Below are positions 34,565-43,257 of a stretch of DNA of 64,000 nt, in pieces (the first letter of the stretch is position 1; each line of letters starts with the position of its first letter). A program made the translations under genes and the position numbers. The notes under the pieces are model-generated. The model made no database searches and was not told where the DNA came from. It was given only the letters and a program-made list of their open reading frames with translations. The stretch lies in contig NZ_BMMM01000001.1 in assembly GCF_014645835.1 (NCBI RefSeq), forward strand, positions 481,862-545,861, in the 5' to 3' direction. Origin of the DNA: Streptomyces albiflavescens. GTDB taxonomy: Bacteria; Actinomycetota; Actinomycetes; Streptomycetales; Streptomycetaceae.

Positions 34565-35605
34565 TCAGCCGACCGGAACGCCGGCTTCCAGGTAGAGCGC
34601 CGCTCCGCGCTCGCGCGCCCGCAGGGCCCAGCGCAGCCGTTCGTAGCGCACGGGCGGCAGCAGGTCGGCCGCCTCCTGCTCGGTGGCGAAGCGCCAGTCG
34701 CGCAGTTCGGGTCCGGGCAGCAGCAGACGGCTCACCGCTGCCGTGTCGAGTCGGCCGCCGTCGAACAGGAGACGCAGGCCGCCGAAGCCGGGGGGCGTCG
34801 GCGACTCCCAGTCGACGACGAGCAGGCGGGGCACCTCGTCGAGCGTGATGCCGGTCTCCTCGACGACCTCGCGCATGCCCGCGCGCGCGGGGGCCTCACC
34901 GGGTTCGACGACGCCTCCGGGAAATTCCCAGCCGGCCTTGTACGTCGGATCGACGAGCAGCACCCGGTCCTGGTCGTCGAAGAGGAGCACACCCGCGGCG
35001 ACGGTCTCCGCGGTGGGTTCGGGGGTCTGCACGATGTCGCACACAGGTACGTCCCCGGTGCGTACGGCATCGGCGATGCGCAGGGCGGTGTCGTACGGGG
35101 TGAGCGCGCTGGTGTCCACGGGGTGGGCGTCCGCGGTGAGCCAGGAGGCGAGCGCGGCGCGATACGGCTCGATGTGGTCGTAGGACCACTGGCGCACACG
35201 CATCTCACCGTCGGGCAGGTCCGGAGGCACCTCGCGCCCGGCTATTCGCTCGCGCAGGATCGTTTCCGCCGGGGCGAGGAGCACATGCCGTACGGGGATC
35301 CGGCGCGCGGCGAGGCCGCCGAAGATCTCGTCGCGGTACTCCTGGCGGAGCAGGGTCACCGGGACCACGAGGACGCCACCGAGTTCGGCGAGCATGGCGG
35401 CCGCGGTGTCGACGACGAGGCGTCGCCAGATCGGCAGGTCCTGGAAGTCGCCGACCTCGGCGAGGTGCTTGGCCGGCAGCAGGTGCGTGAGTGCGCCGCC
35501 GATGACCTCGGGGTCGAAGAGCGTGCTGTTCGGGATCAGCTCGATCAGTTCCCGTGCGGTGGTGGTCTTCCCCGCACCGAACGCACCGTTGATCCAGACG
35601 ATCAC
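34565..35605 (-). CDS. Fusion of a P-loop kinase-like ATPase and a NUDIX hydrolase
   Basis: A 346-residue two-domain protein. Residues 1-170 are a P-loop NTPase with Walker A NGAFGAGKTT and the pattern IPVRHVLLAPAETILRERIA, like tunicamycin-resistance or gluconate-kinase-type phosphotransferases. Residues about 205-320 are a NUDIX hydrolase with the box starting GGVVEPGE and REVVEETGITL, which cleaves nucleoside diphosphate-linked compounds. The combination suggests that one product is phosphorylated and another nucleotide derivative hydrolysed; the actual substrate is unknown. Monocistronic by position. Confidence 0.85.
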   Translation of the reverse strand: MIVWINGAFGAGKTTTARELIELIPNSTLFDPEVIGGALTHLLPAKHLAEVGDFQDLPIWRRLVVDTAAAMLAELGGVLVVPVTLLRQEYRDEIFGGLAARRIPVRHVLLAPAETILRERIAGREVPPDLPDGEMRVRQWSYDHIEPYRAALASWLTADAHPVDTSALTPYDTALRIADAVRTGDVPVCDIVQTPEPTAETVAAGVLLFDDQDRVLLVDPTYKAGWEFPGGVVEPGEAPARAGMREVVEETGITLDEVPRLLVVDWESPTPPGFGGLRLLFDGGRLDTAAVSRLLLPGPELRDWRFATEQEAADLLPPVRYERLRWALRARERGAALYLEAGVPVG

Positions 35606-35739
35606 GATTCCCCCTCTTCTGTTGGCCCCCTGTGGCTTGCCCGCTCCACCCTGCCACGGAAACCAGGCCCTGATGAGGGCGCCGACAGCGCGGCGCCGGT
35701 GCCCCGTCGCGGGGGCACCGGCGCCGTGGTCCGAACCCG

Positions 35740-35934
35740 TCAGCCGTTCTGTCCCAGTGCCTTGTCGTCCACGGCCAGACTGTCGCTGCTGATCGTGTGA
35801 TCGACCGAGCTCAGCGTGTCGTCGACGTGCAGATCGCCCAGGGCGTCACTGTCGACGGCGTGGGAGGGGGTGATCGCCGCGACGACGAACCCGGTGGCGA
35901 GGGAGGCGATGGCGAGCATGCTGCGCTTCTTCAT
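35740..35934 (-). CDS. Small secreted hypothetical protein
   Basis: Sixty-four residues: a signal peptide (MKKRSMLAIASLATGFVVAA, cleavage near SHA) and a mature part of about 38 residues rich in Asp and Ser (DDTLSSVDHTISSDSLAVDD). Small acidic exported proteins like this are frequent in Streptomyces and lack known function. It is unlinked to an obvious operon. Confidence 0.6.
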   Translation of the reverse strand: MKKRSMLAIASLATGFVVAAITPSHAVDSDALGDLHVDDTLSSVDHTISSDSLAVDDKALGQNG

Positions 35935-36036
35935 GCCCGGTTCAACTACGGAGCCACCGACGAGTCACGGGTGGGTCACGCACCTTCATACCGCCCACAC
36001 GACGAAAACCGTACGGGCCACCGTCACCGCGCAGCT

Positions 36037-36089
36037 CGCCGCGGGCGGTGGCGGCACCGCGCGGCCCGCCGCGGGCGGTGGCGGCACCG
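36037..36089. repeat. 23-bp direct repeat with 30-bp period in the Excalibur remnant
   Basis: The same 23 bases occur at 36037-36059 and 36067-36089. In frame they encode the glycine-rich linker AAGGGGT twice, so it looks like linker expansion within a former gene. Confidence 0.7.
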
Positions 36090-36230
36090 ACGACAACAGC
36101 GGCGGGGGCGCCGTGTACTACGAGAACTGCGACGTCGGCCGCGCGGCGGGGGGCCGCGCCCGTACGCGTGGGAGACCCCGGCCAGGGCCGGCACCTCGAC
36201 CGGGACGGGGACGGCGTCGGTTGCGAGTGA
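36037..36230 (+). pseudogene. Frameshifted Excalibur-domain protein remnant
   Basis: One frame reads a glycine-rich linker and then GGAVYYENCDVGRAA; after a run of six G (36148-36153) the conserved sequence continues in another frame as APVRVGDPGQGRHLDRDGDG and ends GCE. Together they are the Excalibur calcium-binding domain, whose consensus has a Cys in YYxNC, the DRDGDGxxCE calcium loop and a final Cys. One extra G in the run explains the break. No signal peptide is found upstream in either frame, so the 5' part is also lost. About 320 bases between the neighbours hold no other gene. Confidence 0.7.
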
Positions 36231-36261
36231 GGGCCAATCAGCCCTTGACCCGACCCCGGCG

Positions 36262-37176
36262 TCAGGCCGCGGAGCGGGGAAGGCCAAGGGAACGGCTTTC
36301 CTCCACGACTTGGTAGCCGGCGCTCGTGTACAGGTTCATTGCCACCTCGTTGCCGCCCCACACGGTGAACATCAGCGCCGAGTCACCTGCTGCGAGCGTT
36401 GCCTGTTCGCCGGCCACCATCGCGGCCCGCCCGTACCCTTTGCCGCGGTGCTGCTCCTGGATGTGCAGCGAGTAGCCGTAGGTGGCCCCCGGGAGGTACC
36501 CGTGCTTCAACCAGCCGGTGCCGATCCGCTCGCCCGCCGCCTCGAGCACCAGGAACGTGTTGTCGGGCGTCGCCAGGCCCTCGGGAATCAGCTTCGCGAA
36601 GTCGCGGTCGGACTTGCGCATGGCCTCCTCGGGGCTCAGGGCTCCCGCCCGGACGATGTCGCCGACGTAGGCGACCTTCTCGGAGGCGAGCCACTCGGGA
36701 TATTCGGCCTGTGTCATCGGCCGTGCGGTGACGCCATCGAGCGGTTGCGGCGGGGAACTGACGCGCCGCATCCGGAGCTGGCCGCGGACGCGGTAGCCGT
36801 CGAACAGCTCTCCGGCGGGCTCGATGAGCCGTATGTCCAGCCGGCGTGCGCCGCGCTCCGCGCACCATCCCTCGGCCCAGTCCCGGGCGGCCTGCTCGTG
36901 CCCCCGGTCGGCGTGGAGCGCGTCGACGCGGAGGTCACCGATACGGCCCGCGAGCGCGCCGTTGTCGTCGGCCACGACCACAGCGACGTATCCCACTCGG
37001 GTCCCGGCGTCGGTGATCTCCGCGACGGTCCAGTCGCCGATGCCGGCGCGTACCCCCTCGAGCATGGGCTCCACCGCGGCCGCACCGAGCCCGGACGCCG
37101 TGTACGCGGCGCGCAGCCGCCGCTCGAAGTCCTTCTGCCATTCCGTGTTGTCACCGAGGATGCTGAATTCTGTCAC
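36262..37176 (-). CDS. GNAT family N-acetyltransferase
   Basis: A 304-residue protein with two GNAT-like halves. The C-terminal half carries the acetyl-CoA motif (YSLHIQEQHRGKGYGRAAMV) and NEVAMNLYTSAGYQVVEESR, typical of an active acetyltransferase. The N-terminal half (VGYVAVVVADDNGALAGRIG, ALHADRGHEQAARDWAEGWC) looks like a degenerate copy of the same fold. The acceptor is unknown. Confidence 0.85.
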   Translation of the reverse strand: MTEFSILGDNTEWQKDFERRLRAAYTASGLGAAAVEPMLEGVRAGIGDWTVAEITDAGTRVGYVAVVVADDNGALAGRIGDLRVDALHADRGHEQAARDWAEGWCAERGARRLDIRLIEPAGELFDGYRVRGQLRMRRVSSPPQPLDGVTARPMTQAEYPEWLASEKVAYVGDIVRAGALSPEEAMRKSDRDFAKLIPEGLATPDNTFLVLEAAGERIGTGWLKHGYLPGATYGYSLHIQEQHRGKGYGRAAMVAGEQATLAAGDSALMFTVWGGNEVAMNLYTSAGYQVVEESRSLGLPRSAA

Positions 37177-37478
37177 CTGATCACACTAGCCACGTTGTCA
37201 TGGGCCTGAGCGGGTGATGTCCGACTGCTCGTTCTCGCATGCCTGGATCTTCGTTGTGCAGAGGGAGAGTTGAGGTTTCGATGTGACCGAGGACGCGGTG
37301 GTGGCGGGCGCGGTGGTGGCGTGAACAGAGCGCCCCCGAAGCCAACCTGGCTGTAGGGGCGCGAGACTCAGACAAGGGGCCGAAAGGGCAACGCCCCCGA
37401 CCGGACAGGCCGGGAGCGTCACGCTCGGCGGGCTCAATCGGCGACACCCGCGAGCACGGCTTTCTTGCAGCTCGGACG
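37177..37478. other. Intergenic region, no gene seen
   Basis: The 300 bases between the acetyltransferase start and the permease stop contain no frame with family resemblance. The sequence includes a half-site-like CCACGTTGTCA near 37190, which I do not count as a LacI operator. Confidence 0.45.
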
Positions 37479-38411
37479 CTAACCCTTGGTCGACCCCAGC
37501 GTCAGCCCCGCGATGAAGTGCCGTTGCAGCAGCAGGAACACCAGGATCGTCGGGAGGGCGACGAGGACCGAGCCTGCGGCCAGCAGGTTGTAGTCGGTGA
37601 AGAACTGGCCGCGGAGGTTGTTCAGGGATGACGTGACCGGGAGCTTGTCGGGGTTGGAGATGAAGATCAGGGCCCACAGGAAGTCGTTGTAGATCCAGGT
37701 GAATTCGAGGGTTCCGAGGGCGGCGAGGGCGGGGCGGCACAGGGGCAGCGTGATGCGCCAGAACTGGGTCCAGACGCCCGCACCGTCGACGATGGCGGCC
37801 TCCAGGATCTCCTGCGGCAGCGTCCGCATGAAGTTGGCCAGCACGAAGACGCAGAATCCCAGCTGGAAGCCGATGTTGACGATGATGACGGCCCAGTAGG
37901 AGTCGTACATCGTGAGTGAGTCGGACATCCACCAGGGCAGCGGAACCTTGTTGAAGAGGACGTACAAGGGGGTCACGATCACCTGCTGGGGCAGCAGGTT
38001 GCCCGCCGTGAAGAACATCAGCAGGACCAGGCCGCCACGCAGCTTCAGGCGGGAGACCGCGAAGGCGACGAACGAGGCGAGGAACAGGGTGATCAGAACG
38101 CCGGGCACGGCGATGAGCAGCGTGTTGGTGAAGTACTTGCCCATGCCCGACTCGGTGTAGGCCCGGCGGTAGTACTCGAAGGACAGATGCCTGGGGAAGG
38201 AGAAGTAGCCGTGCTGCGCCGTCTCCTCGTAGGGGCGCAGCGAGGCGTAGACGGCGAGCAGGAGGGGCGCGAGGAAGGCCAGGGAGACGCCCATCAGGAA
38301 GATGTGCACCCCGAAGCGGCCCGGGCGCGGCCCGCGGCGGGGCGTGGGCCGCTCCGTGGTCGTGGGAGCCGGACGGCGGGTGGTCGCGCCGGCGCGGATG
38401 TCGGCTGTCAT
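37479..38411 (-). CDS. Carbohydrate ABC transporter permease (MalG/MsmG type)
   Basis: A 310-residue permease. A basic, proline/threonine-rich N-terminus of about 30 residues precedes six membrane segments (first at FLMGVSLAFLAPLLLAVYAS). The EAA loop reads ILEAAIVDGAGVWTQFWRIT followed by LPLCRPAL, placing it in the CUT1 sugar transporter group. ATG 38411 overlaps the partner permease stop (ATGA). No ATPase gene is in the operon, as usual for Streptomyces CUT1 systems that share the MsiK ATPase. Confidence 0.92.
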   Translation of the reverse strand: MTADIRAGATTRRPAPTTTERPTPRRGPRPGRFGVHIFLMGVSLAFLAPLLLAVYASLRPYEETAQHGYFSFPRHLSFEYYRRAYTESGMGKYFTNTLLIAVPGVLITLFLASFVAFAVSRLKLRGGLVLLMFFTAGNLLPQQVIVTPLYVLFNKVPLPWWMSDSLTMYDSYWAVIIVNIGFQLGFCVFVLANFMRTLPQEILEAAIVDGAGVWTQFWRITLPLCRPALAALGTLEFTWIYNDFLWALIFISNPDKLPVTSSLNNLRGQFFTDYNLLAAGSVLVALPTILVFLLLQRHFIAGLTLGSTKG

Positions 38412-39322
38412 CGGTCGCGCGCACCTCGCAGCTCTTGGACCAGGAACGTCACGATGAACCCCAGGGAGACGGTGAGCAGGACGACCGCGATCGCCGAGCC
38501 GAATCCGATGCGGCTGGCCTCGCCGATGATGTTGTCCGTGATGAGGACCGAGAGAAGTTCCAGGCCGTTTCGGCCCTTGTTGACCGCGTAGACGATGTCG
38601 AAGGCGCGCAGCGCCTCGATGACGGTGATGACGCCGACGATGACGTTGACGGGGCGCAGGGTCGGGAAGACGACGCGGAAGAAGGTCTGGCGCTCGTTGG
38701 CGCCGTCGATCGCCGCCGCCTCCTTCAACTGCGGGTCGACGGACTTGAGTCCGGCCAGATAGAGGATCATGACGTAGCCCGTGTGCCGCCAGCTCGCCGC
38801 GATCATCATCATCCAGAGGTTGAGGTGCGAGTCGCCGAGCCAGTCGATGGGGTCGTCGTGGTTGTTCAGGATCGTGTTGACCACGCCCTGGTCGGTGCCC
38901 AGGATCAGCTGCGCGATGAAGCCGACGATGGCGAGCGAGAGCACGACCGGCAGGTAGATCGTCGACTGGTAGAAGCGGCTGAAGCGGACGCCCCGGTCGA
39001 TGAGAACCGCCAGGAACAGGCCGAACGGCGTCGCGATCAGGCCGAGGAAGAGCAGCCACAGGATGTTGTGGCGGACGGCCGGCCAGAAGACCGGGTAGTT
39101 CTCGACCATGTTCTTGTAGTTGTCGCCGCCCACCCAGTGGATGTCGCCGACACCGTCCCAGGAGGTGAAGGACAGTCCGACGGAGGCCAGCGTCGGGCCC
39201 CAGATGATGACGATGTCGAGCAGGATCGGTATGCCGAGGAGCACGCTGAGGACGACGACGTCGCGGCGGGTGAACCGCCGCAGCCGCCGCCGTCCGGCGC
39301 GCCGTGGGATGTTAAGCGCCAC
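38408..39322 (-). CDS. Carbohydrate ABC transporter permease (MalF/MsmF type)
   Basis: A 304-residue permease with six membrane segments after a basic N-terminus (IPRRAGRRRLRRFTRRDVVV). The EAA motif is LKEAAAIDGANERQTFFRVV with FPTLRPVN. The GLSFTSWDGVGDIHWVGGDN loop is typical of the first permease of CUT1 importers. It is 19 bases from the binding-protein gene and overlaps the second permease gene by four bases. Confidence 0.92.
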   Translation of the reverse strand: MALNIPRRAGRRRLRRFTRRDVVVLSVLLGIPILLDIVIIWGPTLASVGLSFTSWDGVGDIHWVGGDNYKNMVENYPVFWPAVRHNILWLLFLGLIATPFGLFLAVLIDRGVRFSRFYQSTIYLPVVLSLAIVGFIAQLILGTDQGVVNTILNNHDDPIDWLGDSHLNLWMMMIAASWRHTGYVMILYLAGLKSVDPQLKEAAAIDGANERQTFFRVVFPTLRPVNVIVGVITVIEALRAFDIVYAVNKGRNGLELLSVLITDNIIGEASRIGFGSAIAVVLLTVSLGFIVTFLVQELRGARDR

Positions 39323-39341
39323 GGAACGTCTTCCCCCAGGT

Positions 39342-40667
39342 TCAGCCGACGGGCGACGAGAAGATGGTCTTCTTCTGTCGTTCGATGCTGTTGCAGAGAC
39401 CGTCGACGTCCTTCGGATTTCCGATGAAGTCCTGGATCGCCTTGATCATCACGGTCGAGGCGAAGTCGGGCCGGGTGTCGCGGTCCATGAACTGTGAGAT
39501 CTGCTTGGCGCCCGAGACGAGTTGGGCCGATTTCTTCTGCAGGGCGCTGTACTTGGAGGTGTCGGCGCCGTCGTTCACCGCCACGTTGTTGGGGTCGAGC
39601 GCGAGGTAGGTGTCCTCCGCCTTGGGCGTGCCGAGCCATTTCAGCAGGGCCTTGGCGCCGTCCAGGTTCTTCGACTTCTTGGCGACGAGGAAGCCGTCGA
39701 TGGGGGCTTCCACGGCGTCCTGCGCGTACTGCGGGTCGATCTCGGGGAAGGCGAAGAAGTCGATGTCGTCGCGTTCGCTCTCCGGGAACTGGGTGCCGGG
39801 GTGCGGCATTCCGAAGACCGCCATGCCGGTCTTGCGCTGCTGGAGGCTCTGCCCGGCCTCCTCCCAGGTACGGCCGAGGGCGCCCTTCTGGTAGTACGGC
39901 ATGAGTTCGCGCCAGGTGTCGAAGACCTTCTTGACCTTGGTGTCGGTCCACGACTCGTCGCCCGCCATCAGCGACTTGTGGAAGTCGTATCCGTTCAGGC
40001 GCATGTTGATGTAGTCGAAGGTACCCATCGCGGGCCAGCCGTCCTTGTCGCAGAAGGCGACCGGAGTGCCTTCCTTGGACATCGTCTTGGCGAGCGCGAT
40101 GAAGTCGTCCCAGGTCTTCGGCTGTTGATAACCCTTGCTCTGAAAGAGACTCTTTCGGTGGAAGACGGCCCACGGGTAGTAGTAATAGGGGACGAAGTAC
40201 TGCTTGCCCGCGTGCGTGGACTGTTCCTTGAGCGCGTCGGAGAATCCGCTGAAGCCGCTCCACACGTCGCTGATCTCGTGCAGCAGCCCCTTCTCCGCGA
40301 AGTACTGCATGCGATATCCGGCGAACCACATGAAGACGTCGTCGGGCGTGCCCTGGAGATAACGGTTGATGTTCTCCTGGAAGTCGTTGTGGTCCTTGGT
40401 GTTGACCTTGACCTTCTTGCCCGACTTCTTCTCGTACGCCGAGAAGGCCGCCGCGTAGGCCTTCTTGGGGACCGGGTCCGACGCGTTGGACCCCACCGTC
40501 ACTTCGTTCTTGTTTCCACCGGGTCCGTCGCCGCACGCGGACAGCAGGGCGGGGAGTGTGAGCGCGCCCGCTCCGACGGCCGCACCACGCAAGAGATTTC
40601 GCCGGGACATCCGATGTCCTGTCGTGCCTCCGGGCACGACGAGCCCCTTCAACGATGACTGTGCCAT
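39342..40667 (-). CDS. Sugar-binding lipoprotein of a CUT1 ABC transporter (Tat-type signal)
   Basis: A 441-residue extracellular solute-binding protein (family 1). ATG 40667 with GGAGGGG is preferred. The N-terminus has a twin-arginine motif MSRRNLLRGAAVGAGALT and then a lipobox LLSAC, so it is a Tat-exported lipoprotein. Binding-protein features include YLQGTPDDVFMWFAGYRMQY and VPYYYYPWAVFHRKSLFQS. It would capture a sugar and pass it to the two permeases downstream. Next to the divergent alpha-galactosidase gene, a galactoside is the likely ligand, by inference. Confidence 0.92.
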   Translation of the reverse strand: MAQSSLKGLVVPGGTTGHRMSRRNLLRGAAVGAGALTLPALLSACGDGPGGNKNEVTVGSNASDPVPKKAYAAAFSAYEKKSGKKVKVNTKDHNDFQENINRYLQGTPDDVFMWFAGYRMQYFAEKGLLHEISDVWSGFSGFSDALKEQSTHAGKQYFVPYYYYPWAVFHRKSLFQSKGYQQPKTWDDFIALAKTMSKEGTPVAFCDKDGWPAMGTFDYINMRLNGYDFHKSLMAGDESWTDTKVKKVFDTWRELMPYYQKGALGRTWEEAGQSLQQRKTGMAVFGMPHPGTQFPESERDDIDFFAFPEIDPQYAQDAVEAPIDGFLVAKKSKNLDGAKALLKWLGTPKAEDTYLALDPNNVAVNDGADTSKYSALQKKSAQLVSGAKQISQFMDRDTRPDFASTVMIKAIQDFIGNPKDVDGLCNSIERQKKTIFSSPVG

Positions 40668-40876
40668 GTCCCCTCCTCGGGGTGCCACCCAACACAACCG
40701 AACGCGAGGCTTGGATCTCACTCCCAAGCGGATGTGCCGTCAAGGGTTCTGACGAGATATCGAACAACCGTTACCACTTCTCTTCCAACAGAGTCGGACA
40801 GGTCCTACCGTAAACGCGCATCATTGTCGCGGACATGTAGACGTCCAACCTTTCGCGAGTTCGGAGGAACGTAACG
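40668..40876. promoter_or_regulatory. Divergent promoter region of sugar transporter and alpha-galactosidase
   Basis: The 209 bases between divergent starts must hold both promoters. GGAGG stands before the GH27 ATG. I looked for the GACAACGTTGTC palindrome and found no exact copy; GAACAACCGTTACC near 40762 is only partly similar. Control by the nearby LacI protein is therefore not shown here. Confidence 0.5.
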
Positions 40877-42898
40877 ATGCGTCACCTTCACACCCGCACA
40901 ACCCGCCGAAGAGTGGTCGGAGCGCTAGCCGCAGGACTGTTGTGTACGACCGGGCTCATGACGCCCGCCTTCGCCGCCCCCGCCCAGGAACCCGCCTCCC
41001 CCACGTTGGCGGACGGCCTCGCCCTCACTCCGCCGATGGGCTTCAACAACTGGAACTCCACCCATTGCCGCGCCGAGTTCAACGAGGACATGGTCAAGGG
41101 CATCGCGGACCTCTTCGTCGACAAGGGCCTCAAGGAGGCCGGGTACCAGTACGTCAATCTGGACGACTGCTGGGCCCTGCCGTCCCGGGACGCGAACGGC
41201 AAGTTGGTCCCCGACCCGGTGCGATTCCCGGGCGGAATCAAGGCAGTCGCCGACTATGTGCACGCCAAGGGGCTCAAGCTCGGCATCTACACCAGCGCGG
41301 GCACGAAGACGTGCAACAGCGCCGGATTCCCCGGCGCTCTCGGCCACGAGTACAGCGATGCCCAGCAGTTCGCCGACTGGGGTGTCGACTATCTCAAGTA
41401 CGACAACTGCAACAACCAGGGCGTGGACGCCAAGTTGCGGTACACGACAATGCGTGACGCCCTGAAGGCGACCGGGCGCCCCATCGTCTACAGCATCTGC
41501 GAGTGGGGCGAGAACAAACCCTGGGAATGGGCATCGGACGTCGGACATCTGTGGCGTACGACCGGGGACATCAGCGACAGTTGGGGCTCCATGCTGTCGA
41601 TCCTCAAGCAGAACCTGCCCCTCGCCCCGCACGCCGGCCCCGGGCACTGGAACGACCCGGACATGCTGGAGGTCGGCAACGGCGGCATGACCGACACCGA
41701 GTACCGCTCGCACTTCTCCATGTGGTCGATCATGGCGGCGCCGCTGCTGATCGGCTCCGACCTGCGCAAGGCGTCCGCCGCGACCTTCGACATCCTCGAC
41801 AACAGGGAGGTCATCGCGGTCGACCAGGACCCACTGGGCAAGCAGGGCACTGTGCTCTCCTCCGAGGGCGGACGCTGGGTCGTCGCCAAGGAGATGAAGG
41901 ACGGCAGCCGGGCCGTGGCGCTGTTCAACGAGACGGGCAGCGCGCAGCGAATCGCCACGACCGCGCAGGCGGTGGGTCTGCCCGAGGCGGACGCCTACAC
42001 GCTGCGCGATCTGTGGCGGCACAAGGGCTACAACACCGCGGGCACCATCTCGGCGACCGTTCCCGCGCACGGGACCGTGCTGGTACGGGTCTCGGTCGAC
42101 CCCCAGTGGGCCAAGAACCCGCCCGCCGTCGAACTCGGGCTGGACGGCAGCCCGTTGGTCGAGGCGGGCAGGACGGCCTCCCTGACGTCGACGGTCACCG
42201 ATCTCGGCCGGACGCCCGCCAAGCGCGTCTCCGTGACGCTGAGCGGCCCCGAGGGCTGGACGGTCGCGGCGACGTCGCCGACGGGCACCGGCACGGTGCC
42301 GACGGGCCACGCCCTGCGTACGCAGTGGCAGGTCACCGCCCCCGCCGGCGCGGCCACCGGCTCGTACGACCTGACGCTGAAGGCCAGTTACCGCTCACCG
42401 ACCGGCGTACGCGCCGAGAGCGTGCTGCCGCTGAAGGCGTCCGTGGTCGTGGCCCCACCCTCCGGGGTCTCCTCCCTCGGTGACCTGCCGTGGCTGTCGA
42501 CGACCAACGGCTGGGGACCGGTCGAACGCAACACCAGCAATGGTGAAAGCGCCGCGGGCGACGGTCATCCGATCACTCTGGGCGGAGTCGCATACACCAA
42601 GGGGCTCGGCGTGCACGCGGAGAGCGCCGTCGAGTACTACACGGGCAAGGCGTGCGAGACGGTCACCGCGGACGTCGGCGTCGACGACGAAAAGGGCGCC
42701 AAGGGCACCGTCGCCTTCGAGATCTGGGCGGACGGGACCAAGGTCGCCTCGACCGGTGTTCTCACCAACGCGATGCCGGCCCAGCCGATCACGGCGGATG
42801 TGACGGGGGCCCAGGTGGTCCGACTCGTCGTCACCGACGGTGGCGACGGGATCGACTCGGACCACGCGGACTGGGCGGACGCGAAACTGAGTTGCTGA
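40877..42898 (+). CDS. Secreted GH27 alpha-galactosidase with NEW3 and NPCBM domains
   Basis: A 673-residue exported enzyme; GGAGG precedes ATG 40877 and a Sec signal ends near AFAAP. Residues about 45-415 are GH27 with TPPMGFNNWNSTHC, NLDDCWAL, nucleophile Asp in YLKYDNCNN, acid/base Asp in TGDISDSW and the alpha-galactosidase-type CEWGENKPW. Residues about 430-530 are a NEW3 (NPCBM-associated) domain (VTLSGPEGWTVAA), and 533-673 an NPCBM domain (SLGDLPWLSTTNGWGPVERN, DSDHADWADAKLSC). It differs from the GH27 at 15713 mainly in this C-terminal layout. Divergent from a sugar importer, so the pair probably frees and imports galactose or its oligosaccharides. Confidence 0.93.
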   Translation: MRHLHTRTTRRRVVGALAAGLLCTTGLMTPAFAAPAQEPASPTLADGLALTPPMGFNNWNSTHCRAEFNEDMVKGIADLFVDKGLKEAGYQYVNLDDCWALPSRDANGKLVPDPVRFPGGIKAVADYVHAKGLKLGIYTSAGTKTCNSAGFPGALGHEYSDAQQFADWGVDYLKYDNCNNQGVDAKLRYTTMRDALKATGRPIVYSICEWGENKPWEWASDVGHLWRTTGDISDSWGSMLSILKQNLPLAPHAGPGHWNDPDMLEVGNGGMTDTEYRSHFSMWSIMAAPLLIGSDLRKASAATFDILDNREVIAVDQDPLGKQGTVLSSEGGRWVVAKEMKDGSRAVALFNETGSAQRIATTAQAVGLPEADAYTLRDLWRHKGYNTAGTISATVPAHGTVLVRVSVDPQWAKNPPAVELGLDGSPLVEAGRTASLTSTVTDLGRTPAKRVSVTLSGPEGWTVAATSPTGTGTVPTGHALRTQWQVTAPAGAATGSYDLTLKASYRSPTGVRAESVLPLKASVVVAPPSGVSSLGDLPWLSTTNGWGPVERNTSNGESAAGDGHPITLGGVAYTKGLGVHAESAVEYYTGKACETVTADVGVDDEKGAKGTVAFEIWADGTKVASTGVLTNAMPAQPITADVTGAQVVRLVVTDGGDGIDSDHADWADAKLSC

Positions 42899-43114
42899 GG
42901 CCGCCGAGCCGGGACTCCCGTCGGTCGGACCCGACGGTTCCTGTCCTGGCCGTTGGAAGCGGGGATCCGTTGGCGCCCTTGGTCGATCCAGGACGTATGG
43001 GGTCCACTGCCGTGAGGGTGGGTGGGGTTTTCGCTCCCTCCACCCCTACCCGTCCCGCACCTGGGGCTGCGTCCCAGACCCCGCTCCGCAAGCACCGGAG
43101 GGGCTGAATCTCTG

Positions 43115-43147
43115 CCGTCCGGGGCTGAGGCGTTCAGCCCCGGACGG
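43115..43147. terminator. Strong bidirectional hairpin between alpha-galactosidase and ROK genes
   Basis: CCGTCCGGGGCTGA (43115-43128) and its exact complement (43134-43147) flank a 5-base loop. It stands between converging genes. The rest of 42899-43257 contains no gene that I can support. Confidence 0.8.
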
Positions 43148-43179
43148 TCGGCCACAGGTCGGTCAGGTCTCTGCGGGGC

Positions 43180-43236
43180 GCACCCCGAGCGGTCCGCGGG
43201 GGCCCCGGTGCACCCCGAGCGGTCCGCGGGGGCCCC
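43180..43236. repeat. Two-copy 30-bp tandem repeat
   Basis: A 27-base sequence beginning GCACCCCGAGCGG is found at 43180-43206 and again at 43210-43236 (30-bp period). It lies in the noncoding space after the terminator hairpin, next to the end of the ROK gene. No function is apparent. Confidence 0.8.
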
Positions 43237-43257
43237 ACCGGCCGGGCCTCCGACCGC

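Noticed and set aside
37187..37201. CCACGTTGTCA as a third LacI operator
   Set aside because: Only the right half matches GACAACGTTGTC; the left half is wrong and it is not placed at a plausible promoter of a sugar gene.
40750..40775. GAACAACCGTTACC as LacI operator for the sugar transporter and GH27 genes
   Set aside because: It needs an inserted base and lacks the palindrome, so control there remains unproven.
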